Shown here piece after piece: positions 34,501 through 41,289 of a stretch of 64,000 nt of DNA. The position numbers and the translations under genes are program-made. This DNA is from PLA3 sp964592235 (GTDB lineage: Bacteria > Planctomycetota > Phycisphaerae > UBA1845 > UTPLA1): the NCBI GenBank assembly GCA_964592235.1, contig CAZQCF010000016.1, forward strand, positions 21,791 to 85,790. The letters are read 5' to 3'. Each line of letters starts with the position of its first letter. The stretch's first letter is position 1. The notes below the pieces were generated by a model. It made no database searches. It was not told the DNA's origin and saw only the letters and a list, made by a program, of their open reading frames with translations.

Positions 34501-35553
34501 GAGCCGGTCCAGCTCGCTGCCCTGCGTCGGGAGCGGGCTGAAGGGCGCTGCATCGCCGAAGCAGGTGTAGTTGTTCTGCGTGGAGACCAGCGCGCCTGCG
34601 CCGTAGTCGCCCGGAATGTTCACGCCGTCGATCGCCGGCGGGGTCGAACCGACGCTTAACACGACCGTGGCGAACTGATTGCCGGTAAACGTCGCGAAGT
34701 CAATGATGCTCGGCGGATCGGCGAGGGGGTCATGCACGCCGACGCAGGCGACGCCGCCGCCGATCGAGCCTTGCGTCGGCCGCAACGGAGGCAGGCTTTG
34801 GTTGCTGATGAAGCCGCCGCCGTTGGCGAGCAGGGCCTGGATGCCGATCGTGCTCGTGCCGGTGAGGTTGAGCTGGACCAGCTCGATCTTGAACTCGAAG
34901 CCGAGCGTTGCAGTGCCGGCGTTCACCTGCTGCTGGAGCGGGTCGTTAGCCGGCTCACCGTTCACGCCGGAGAGGTTATTGTTGTCGACGGCGAAGTGCG
35001 TGCCGAGCGTCAGGGCGACGCCGGCATCGGTCGGATTGGTCAGGTCGTGCAGATACGCGGTCGGCGTGCTGCCGTTCATCCAGACGGCCAGGGCAAACTC
35101 CGGCGCGAAATCGAGCGTGACGCCGCTTAAGTTCTTCAGTGCGTTCGAGCCGCCGGTGTAGCCGGTCGTGTTCAGGACGGCCGTTCCGCCGTTGGAACCG
35201 TTGTCGATAAAGACAAGGATGGTATTTTCCAGGACATCGAACCGCTCGGTGTTGCCGGTGATACCGAAGTAGAGGTGCGTGCTGTCGTTGCGGACGTACA
35301 GGCGGTCGATCTCATTGCCTTCGGTCGGCTCCTGGGAGGGCGGCGTCGCATCGCCGAAGCCGGTCGGGTTGTCCTGCGTCGCGCTGGGGCTGCCCTGGTA
35401 CTTCGTTGGCAGGTTGCGCCCGTCCACCGTGGGGACGCCGGCGCATGGATCGCCGGCGAGCAGTTTATTCGGCGCGGCCAGCATTGTGAGCACCATGCCG
35501 AGCGCAACAAACCATCGAACCATCCCGGACGCTGAATACACATTACGAGTCAT
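31513..35553 (-). CDS. Giant modular secreted protein with P-domain and dockerin-like tail
   Basis: Exported protein of about 1346 residues. I start at the ATG at 35553, which has GGAG 7 bp upstream; the signal peptide runs to about NKLLAG. Four modules recur, each with a TQNN.T.FGDA segment, a DRL.VRND...Y.G.TGN segment and, in most, a closing motif SNQ.LPPL. About residues 548-675 form a proprotein-convertase-type P-domain (VNNLTVTLTHVDSG, GAWALKVVDSVAGDIG, WSLHVEEY). The C-terminus is a paired EF-hand tail, DTNGDGVKNQADIDAFVGVLL and DLNGDMARNGLDIRPFITAFL. Probably co-transcribed with the amylase downstream. Function unknown; an adhesin or surface scaffold is plausible. Confidence 0.8.
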   Translation of the reverse strand: MTRNVYSASGMVRWFVALGMVLTMLAAPNKLLAGDPCAGVPTVDGRNLPTKYQGSPSATQDNPTGFGDATPPSQEPTEGNEIDRLYVRNDSTHLYFGITGNTERFDVLENTILVFIDNGSNGGTAVLNTTGYTGGSNALKNLSGVTLDFAPEFALAVWMNGSTPTAYLHDLTNPTDAGVALTLGTHFAVDNNNLSGVNGEPANDPLQQQVNAGTATLGFEFKIELVQLNLTGTSTIGIQALLANGGGFISNQSLPPLRPTQGSIGGGVACVGVHDPLADPPSIIDFATFTGNQFATVVLSVGSTPPAIDGVNIPGDYGAGALVSTQNNYTCFGDAAPFSPLPTQGSELDRLFVRNDFSKLYIGVTGNIPVFEDFNNTLIIFIDRPDDGDPGSQVLFTSSLLGGSGALQGMDGVTLDAGFAPEYAIQYWRGGNQHNAFIEDLRYDSDIPLEFSVDTARHTNLAVNAFSADLSNILGVNDISGDDPIRQEIKAATAISGMQFSIRLASLGIQPTDEIKIAAAIVSGGGFISNQWLPPLNPTQTPPATDSAAFSSAPLPLAIPDNNPAGATDTRTPTFAGINRVTDLNVSVSITHPQVNNLTVTLTHVDSGRSVVLWNPASGAGADLNVTFDSEGGGGTVLPAESLLTMNGIDPNGAWALKVVDSVAGDIGSLVSWSLHVEEYEGGNVGCLGNHDPIENPIDLSTNPLTPDNQFATITLSPTGIPASTPTNTLFTGQNIPKVYDGTTPQQGGGTLPLVPAVALQNNYTCFGDAVEAPPQNLPGSELDRIFVSNTADRIRVALTGNLEGNGNAFVVLLDTLAGGAGTITGQTAPPGAIAGFNNVILDAGFTPDYACVVQRNNEPNTNEYSVFLKNLATNTTRSIGRLTRNSGSGVLADPIPNANGSEINQLFIQDDASNLYLGLTGNVEGGPNVNAFVIFLKTGAGGPSNVLDTNYVGFPQVLRNMSGDTLEAGFNPNYAIVMQRPGGVYNAQLVDLTDITPPLTVTALTFNQTVGANTFFGENSNSTGVNSTNCPAVDAVQQAINAATATRGVQFAIDRASIGSPAGAIEVCAAVIGGSGFWSNQTLPPLGGCQPNLGDNANLNGATAPGSQFLSYTLGSNPGSPAMFTPSNIPGAMGTAVATQNNHTGFGDAAAPNPGNANCLQVAFDDTNILGVTGGSLNSGTCLSQGGSAAGATLAEKGMEFDIPMADVGLTPPSLGTQIKVLAVLTGSSGYFSNQLLPPLNRGNAWNLGVIGTQPPCDRWSGDLSNNIVAPGQQWLGHTVVPACSNIPGDTNGDGVKNQADIDAFVGVLLGTNTNTCDVSKSDLNGDMARNGLDIRPFITAFLAP

Positions 35554-35925
35554 GACTTGCTCCACGTTCCGCCTACCGGATAACTCCTGTCCACACACAC
35601 TGATGTCCACTTCCGTCGGCCGCGACATGCTCCACGAGCGCGTTCACGACGCTTCGTCGAGACAACCCCCGGACGGCCACGCTGCCCGGACGCTGCGGCA
35701 AACGATACGGTTCTAAATTGTCACCCCATGCGGGGCGGCGGGAGGGTCGTCAGCCGACAGAGGTCCACTCCACGTGGGCCGTGCGATGCGGTCGGCGGAT
35801 CGTTTCGTGCGGTCGATCCGACTAGTCTAACACATCGCACCCGCCGGTACCGACTGCTTCCTTCCCCCCGGATTCCCTCAAATTCTGCAACGCTGTGCCG
35901 AAGCGGCGACGTTCGCGCGCTGCGG
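35554..35925. other. Gene-free region, no clear signal
   Basis: Lies upstream of the giant modular gene and downstream of the prepilin-like gene, both on the minus strand. I found no terminator, no copy of the LacI-type palindrome and no convincing promoter pair here. Confidence 0.35.
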
Positions 35926-36846
35926 TCACTCTATCGTCTGAATCTCGGACGCACGATTCGGCTCGGTCGAATAGCGAGGCTTCGAAGCGTTGAAAGGTCC
36001 GAATAGCTTGATCGCCAGCGCCTGTGAATCGACGTTGGAACCGCTCTTGAGCTGGGCCCATTCCACGTGCGCATCGAGGTACAACACGTTGATTCCGCGC
36101 GTGCCGTGATTGTCGTCCGGATTAAACTCGCGCAGAAAGGCCGTGCTGGTGTCGTTCAGATTCGTCTGATCGGTCATCAGAAAGTACTCGGGCTTGTCGT
36201 CGTTGCGAAGCAGCGAGATATAGGTATAGCTGACATACGTCTTGCCGGCGGATTGCTCCTGAATGATCGTTCGCGGCAGATCGCGGTAATGGCTGACCGG
36301 CAGAATCGGCCACTGGGGCGTGTCATTGAAGGGCCGGTTGTTGATGCGATCGCTGGGACAGACGAGCAGTTTGGGTTCCGGCAGGTACGTCGGCGTCGGG
36401 GCGAACCCATCCGCTGCCGGATCGCGCGTCACCTTTCGTTCAACGATGTCGCGGATCATGCCGGAAAAGTTCGGACCCCAGTCGGCCGAGCCGGCGCGCT
36501 GGGCGTCGCGTCGCTCCTGGAGCGACGGGTTGTCATTGTTCGCGACGGGTTTGGCCGGGAACCAGCTGTCGTAGTCGCCGCTGTATTGCAGGAAAGCCTG
36601 CCCGAACTGTCGCAGGTTGGATCCGCAGACGGTCCGCCGACCGACCTCTCGCGCCCGACCCAGGGCCGGAACGAGGATCGAAATCAGCAGTGAGATAATC
36701 GCCATGACGACCAGCAGCTCGATCAGGGTGAAGGCGGAGCGTGCGGCGGTGCGCAAAACTTCCCGGTGGTGAGCGGGATCGCGATGTAGACAGAGGGGGC
36801 GGGATGAGGCCGACAACGGGTCGAGTGGGCTTGCTCCCGATCGCAT
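35926..36846 (-). CDS. Prepilin-type N-terminal domain protein
   Basis: Predicted 306-residue pseudopilin-like protein. The N-terminus contains the type IV prepilin cleavage site and helix, SAFTLIELLVVMAIISLLIS (about residues 37-56), after an unusually long basic leader. The C-terminal part has VLYLDAHVEWA, a counterpart of the DGHV motif in planctomycetal proteins of this type (often annotated DUF1559-like). I start at the ATG at 36846; the frame is open to 37146 but would run through the promoter region. These proteins are very abundant in Planctomycetota and their function is unsettled. It is divergent from lacI and shares an operator with it. Confidence 0.82.
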   Translation of the reverse strand: MRSGASPLDPLSASSRPLCLHRDPAHHREVLRTAARSAFTLIELLVVMAIISLLISILVPALGRAREVGRRTVCGSNLRQFGQAFLQYSGDYDSWFPAKPVANNDNPSLQERRDAQRAGSADWGPNFSGMIRDIVERKVTRDPAADGFAPTPTYLPEPKLLVCPSDRINNRPFNDTPQWPILPVSHYRDLPRTIIQEQSAGKTYVSYTYISLLRNDDKPEYFLMTDQTNLNDTSTAFLREFNPDDNHGTRGINVLYLDAHVEWAQLKSGSNVDSQALAIKLFGPFNASKPRYSTEPNRASEIQTIE

Positions 36847-36932
36847 TTGATTCTCACCGCCGCATGAGTTAAGATTGTATCGGTAAAACCTTTTACTTAA
36901 TGAAAGTATAACGTGACGCCAGCGCGGTTCAA
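36847..36932. promoter_or_regulatory. Face-to-face promoters around LacI-type operator
   Basis: The palindrome GTAAAACCTTTTAC spans 36883-36896 with six paired bases on each side. Plus-strand promoter for lacI: TTGATT (36847-36852), 17 bp, TAAGAT (36870-36875). Minus-strand promoter for the prepilin-like gene: TTGAAC (36932-36927), 16 bp, TATACT (36910-36905). Both predicted start sites fall next to the palindrome, so one bound repressor could control both genes, including its own. Confidence 0.62.
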
Positions 36933-37060
36933 GCAAATTCCGGGACGAGGGCCCTTTCGGCAACCGAGCGGCCGGTACGTGGTTGTCGGACCAATGGTTA
37001 CAATCGGCCCGCCACGCTCGGAAATCGCGGTCGCCACGCATTGAAGCACGTACCCAACCC

Positions 37061-38089
37061 ATGGCAAAACGAAAATCGGTCAGCATCAAAGACGTCGCCC
37101 GCGAGAGCCAGGCCTCGCTGACAACCGTCTCACTCGTCCTCAACAAGCGCGACTGGCGGATCAGCCCGGCGACGCGCGAGCGCGTGCTGGAGGCTGTGCA
37201 GCGGCTGGGTTACCGCCCCAGCCGGATGGCGCAGGGCCTCCAGGCGCAGCGTTCGGGGTTTCTGGCAATTCTCGTGCCGCAGCTTCGCCACGCGTTCGCG
37301 GACGCGTACTTCGGGGAATTGATCAGCGCGATTCACGATCAGGCGCGTGAGGCAGGTTACAAGATCATCCTCGAAGTGGCAGACGAATCCTACCTTGCCG
37401 CGTCGCAACACGTCGAGATCTTTGATCGGCACGTCATCGACGGCATGCTTTGCATGGGCGTGACGAATCGAGACGCGTATCTAAGAGACTTCGAAAAGGG
37501 CGATCGGCCCGTCCTGCTGGTGAACAACTACCTCCCCGGGCTGGCGCTCAACTCCGTGCGCTGCGATTACATCGAAGCCGGTCGGCTCGCCGGTCACTTC
37601 CTGCGCGAGAAGGGCCATCGGCACGTCGGGCTGATCCACGGCGCGCAGGAAGTTCAGACGACGCATGATTTGCGCCGGGGCTTCGAAGGCGCGATCGGGT
37701 TGAATGCTCCGCTTGCGGCCGATTTGCTTGAGGACGGCCTGTACACCGAAGAGGGCGGCGCCGAGGCGGCGATTCGCCTGGTGCGGCGTCATCCGAATCT
37801 GACGGCGCTCTTTGCCGGCAACGACAAGATGGCCATCGGCGCGATCGCCGGGCTGAAGAGCATCGGCCTGCGCGTGCCGGAGGATATCAGCGTGGTCGGT
37901 TGCGACGACATGCACTCGGCGGCGTTTTGCGATCCGCCGCTGACGACGGTGCGCACACCAATCTACGAACTGGGCCGGCGGGCCTGTGAGCGGCTGCTCG
38001 ACTTGGTGTTCAATCGCGCGGAATCGATACAGGAAATTCACCCGGTCTCGCTGACCGTTCGCAAGTCCGTCGCCGCGCCGCGCGCCTGA
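37061..38089 (+). CDS. LacI-family transcriptional regulator
   Basis: Sugar-responsive repressor of 342 residues from the ATG at 37061. The N-terminal helix-turn-helix reads SIKDVARESQASLTTVSLVLNK, with hinge-helix residues RPSRMAQGLQ near position 50. The periplasmic-binding-like effector domain follows, including GFLAILVPQ, FAGNDKMAIGAI and VVGCDDM. Adjacent GH13, ABC importer and GH31 genes suggest a maltodextrin-type ligand. Likely operators are GTAAAACCTTTTAC just upstream and GTAAAACACTTTAC before the PEP-CTERM gene. The divergent neighbour is the prepilin-like gene. Confidence 0.93.
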   Translation: MAKRKSVSIKDVARESQASLTTVSLVLNKRDWRISPATRERVLEAVQRLGYRPSRMAQGLQAQRSGFLAILVPQLRHAFADAYFGELISAIHDQAREAGYKIILEVADESYLAASQHVEIFDRHVIDGMLCMGVTNRDAYLRDFEKGDRPVLLVNNYLPGLALNSVRCDYIEAGRLAGHFLREKGHRHVGLIHGAQEVQTTHDLRRGFEGAIGLNAPLAADLLEDGLYTEEGGAEAAIRLVRRHPNLTALFAGNDKMAIGAIAGLKSIGLRVPEDISVVGCDDMHSAAFCDPPLTTVRTPIYELGRRACERLLDLVFNRAESIQEIHPVSLTVRKSVAAPRA

Positions 38090-38138
38090 TCGCCCATCGC
38101 ACGGCGATCCGGCAGCCCAACCATCGCTGGAGTGGAAC

Positions 38139-41100
38139 ATGAAGAGCATTCGCCGCGGGGTCGTCCTCGCGCCTTTCGTCGTACTGGCTCTGCTGCTGCC
38201 CGCGCGAGCCGAGCCGGCGGGCAAGCCGTCGAACGCCGAGCGCATCAACGTCGCAGGCACGTTCAACAACTGGACGACCGGTGATTCGGCGTTTCGGATG
38301 GCGCTCGCGGGCGGGCGATACGAACTGGTTCATTTTTTCCCCGCCGGTCGGCACGAATTCAAGTTTGTCTTCAACGGATCATGGGACCGCCATCTCGGAG
38401 ACGGCGGCAACGGCCGCGTCGAGCAGCCGGGCGGCAACATCGAATTGAATCTCCACGCGTCGGGCGCCTATCGCATCTGGCTGGAATTGCCGGCGAAGCG
38501 CTGGGGGCACGAACGCGCCGAGCCGACGGCTTCGTTCGCCGTCATCCGCGTGATGCGCAGTGAGAAGCCGGGCGAGTTTATTCTTGACGGAAGCCTTAGC
38601 GGCTTTCCACCCGATGCTAAGAAGTCTTTCGTCTGGAAGGTGGAGAAATCGGCCGGTGGCGAGTTGCCGGTGGCTGATGCGGATCAGATTTTTTCGCGCG
38701 TCACGGTTCCAACGCCCGGCGGGTATCGAATTCGCCTTGCCGTGGGCGGTGACGAGGCGGGTCCAGCCGCAACGACCGTGCGCACGTGGGAGGTTCGCCC
38801 GGAAGAACTGGATGCACGGTTGCCGGCGACGGAGTTTCGCTGGTCGCCGAGCGGATCGTGGGCTAGGAAATCGCTGCCGATCGAGCGGGTCGACGTCGTG
38901 GGCGATTTTAACGGCTGGCGGCCGGGCGCGACGCCGATGTACGCGGCGTCGGCGGGGGGGCCGTACACAGCGCGGCTCGCGCTGGAAGACGGTCTGTATC
39001 AATACAAGTTTCTTGTTAACGGCGTGGATTTCGTCGAGGATCCGTCGGCCGACCCGCGCTATCGCGCGCCCGACCGCGCGGGCGGGTTCAACAGCGGCCT
39101 GCTCGTCGGGCCGGACGCGGCGCAGCTCGGCCCGGCCAAACCCGACGCCATCGCCGCCGCCGCCGTGCAGCACGACGCCCGCCGGGCGAAGTACTTCTCG
39201 CCGATCAGCGACGACGTGATTCGCCTTGCCGTGCGCACGCTGGCGGACGACGTGCAGGCGATCGAAGTGCTCGCGCCGGCGGATTCGTCGGATGGCAACG
39301 CCGTCGGGACGCTCGCAGCCGTTCCGATGCAACGCGGCGCGGGTCAGCACGGATTCGAGACGTGGAGCTGTCAATTGACCGCGCCGCGCGGCAGGCTTAA
39401 ATACGCCTTCCGCCTGCGCGACGGCCGCGTGACGCGCACGCTGGATGCCACGGGAATCCACGAGTCGCCGACGGTGAAGCGCTATTTCGAGCCGGACCTT
39501 TCCATGAGTTTCAAAACGCCCGACTGGGCCAAGCGGGTCGTGTGGTATCAGATTTTTCCGGAGCGGTTTCGCAACGGCGACCCGTCGAACGATCCGCCGT
39601 CGAGCGTGCCGTGGAACCATGCGTGGTTCAAGCCGTACAAGCCGCGCGGCGGGAAGAGCTACACCGAGCACGGAACGCTGGAGGATTTCATTTACGACCG
39701 GCGCTACGGCGGGGACATGCAGGGCGTGCGAGAGAAACTGGGCTACCTCCGCTCGCTGGGCATCACAGCGATTTATTTCAACCCGGTGTTCCAGGCGGAG
39801 TCGCTGCACAAATACGACGCAAGTGATTTCCGGCACATCGACGATTTCTTCGGCGTGAAGGACAGTCTGAAGGACGTGCGCGGCGAGACGATCGACCCGG
39901 CGACGTGGCAATGGTCTAAGACGGATTTAGTGTTTCTCGAATTCCTCGCCGAGGCGCACCGCATGGGCTTCAAGGTGATTCTCGACGGCGTGTTCAATCA
40001 CGTCGGGCGGGAGTTTTGGGCGTTTCAGGACGTGCTGAAACACGGCAAGGATTCGCGCTACGCCGGCTGGTTCGACATCAAGAGCTTCAAGCCGTTTCAC
40101 TACCAGGCGTGGGACGGCGACGACGGTTCGCTGCCGCGGTTGAAGCACGACGACGCGCTGGGCCTGGCGAAGGAAGTGCGCGAGCATCTGTTCGCGGTGA
40201 CGCGGCGATGGATGGACCCCAACGGCGACGGCGATCCGTCCGACGGCATCGACGGCTGGCGGCTGGATGTGGCCAGCGACATCAACGTGAACTTCTGGAA
40301 GGACTGGCGCACGCTGGTGAAGTCGATCAACCCCGATGCCTACATCGTGGCGGAGCTTTGGCAGGAGTCGCGCGAGTGGCTGGACGGGCGCAGCTTCGAC
40401 GCGGTGATGAATTATCCGTTCGCGCGGAGCTGCCAGCGGTTTTTCGTGAACAATGCGAAGCGGATTACCGCGACGGAGTTTGATCGCCAGCTTAAGGAGA
40501 TGCAGGGCTGGTACGCGCCGCAGGTGAATTACGTATTGCAGAATTTGTTTGATAGCCACGACACGGACCGCGTCGCGTCGATGTTCATGAATCCTGATCT
40601 GGAATACGACCAGGCGAATCGACTGCAGGACAACGGGCCGAACTACAACCCGGCCAAGCCGACGGCGGATTGCTACAAACGGCTGAAACTGCTCGTGACG
40701 TTTCAGATGACGGCGCTGGGGGCGCCGATGGTGTATTACGGCGATGAGGTCGGCATGTACGGGGCGGACGACCCGAGCTGCCGCAAGCCGATGCTGTGGG
40801 ACGACCTGCCGCCCAACGACGATCCGGAGGAACGGATTGAGGCGGACGTGCTGGATCACTACCGCTGGATGATCGCGATTCGGAACACGTGCCCCGCGCT
40901 GCACCTCGGCACGATGGAGACGTTGCGGATTGACGATGAGAAAGGCTTGTATGCCTTCTCGCGCACCCTGGGAAGCGAGCGCGTCGTGGTCGTCCTCAAC
41001 AACAGCGACCATCGGCATCGGCTGGATATCGCCGTGCCCTGGGCCGACGGCACGCACGTAATTCGGCTGGATGATCGCAAGGCCTGCGAGCGGATCGAGC

Positions 41101-41273
41101 CCGGACCCGAGCAGCCCGCGGCGCGTCCGCGAATCGTGGAGCGAATGATCGAGGGTAAACCGGGCACGCATCATGCAGGGATGGCGCGCGTGGAGGGCGG
41201 CCATCTGCGCGGGCTCGTGCTGGAGCCGTTCACCGGCGCGGTGTTCACGGCGCGGACGGCAGCCGGCGAATGA
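38139..41273 (+). CDS. Exported GH13 cyclomaltodextrinase/neopullulanase-like enzyme
   Basis: Glycoside hydrolase of 1044 residues that should cleave alpha-1,4 links in cyclodextrins, pullulan or maltodextrins. A signal peptide (to about LPARAEP) makes it extracytoplasmic. Two E-set/glycogen-binding-like domains appear, VAGTFNNW near residue 38 and VVGDFNGW near 255. The GH13 barrel begins at VVWYQIFPERFRNGD (about 465). Catalytic motifs are DGWRLDVASD (nucleophile near 708), IVAELWQE (acid/base near 737) and SHDTDR (near 806). The long sequence before the barrel and the KAD-like insertions fit the neopullulanase group (GH13_20/21). It lies 49 bp after lacI and 16 bp before the transporter gene, so it probably heads or joins their operon. 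Confidence 0.9.
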   Translation: MKSIRRGVVLAPFVVLALLLPARAEPAGKPSNAERINVAGTFNNWTTGDSAFRMALAGGRYELVHFFPAGRHEFKFVFNGSWDRHLGDGGNGRVEQPGGNIELNLHASGAYRIWLELPAKRWGHERAEPTASFAVIRVMRSEKPGEFILDGSLSGFPPDAKKSFVWKVEKSAGGELPVADADQIFSRVTVPTPGGYRIRLAVGGDEAGPAATTVRTWEVRPEELDARLPATEFRWSPSGSWARKSLPIERVDVVGDFNGWRPGATPMYAASAGGPYTARLALEDGLYQYKFLVNGVDFVEDPSADPRYRAPDRAGGFNSGLLVGPDAAQLGPAKPDAIAAAAVQHDARRAKYFSPISDDVIRLAVRTLADDVQAIEVLAPADSSDGNAVGTLAAVPMQRGAGQHGFETWSCQLTAPRGRLKYAFRLRDGRVTRTLDATGIHESPTVKRYFEPDLSMSFKTPDWAKRVVWYQIFPERFRNGDPSNDPPSSVPWNHAWFKPYKPRGGKSYTEHGTLEDFIYDRRYGGDMQGVREKLGYLRSLGITAIYFNPVFQAESLHKYDASDFRHIDDFFGVKDSLKDVRGETIDPATWQWSKTDLVFLEFLAEAHRMGFKVILDGVFNHVGREFWAFQDVLKHGKDSRYAGWFDIKSFKPFHYQAWDGDDGSLPRLKHDDALGLAKEVREHLFAVTRRWMDPNGDGDPSDGIDGWRLDVASDINVNFWKDWRTLVKSINPDAYIVAELWQESREWLDGRSFDAVMNYPFARSCQRFFVNNAKRITATEFDRQLKEMQGWYAPQVNYVLQNLFDSHDTDRVASMFMNPDLEYDQANRLQDNGPNYNPAKPTADCYKRLKLLVTFQMTALGAPMVYYGDEVGMYGADDPSCRKPMLWDDLPPNDDPEERIEADVLDHYRWMIAIRNTCPALHLGTMETLRIDDEKGLYAFSRTLGSERVVVVLNNSDHRHRLDIAVPWADGTHVIRLDDRKACERIEPGPEQPAARPRIVERMIEGKPGTHHAGMARVEGGHLRGLVLEPFTGAVFTARTAAGE

Positions 41274-41289
41274 GAAGCGTGGCGCGGTA

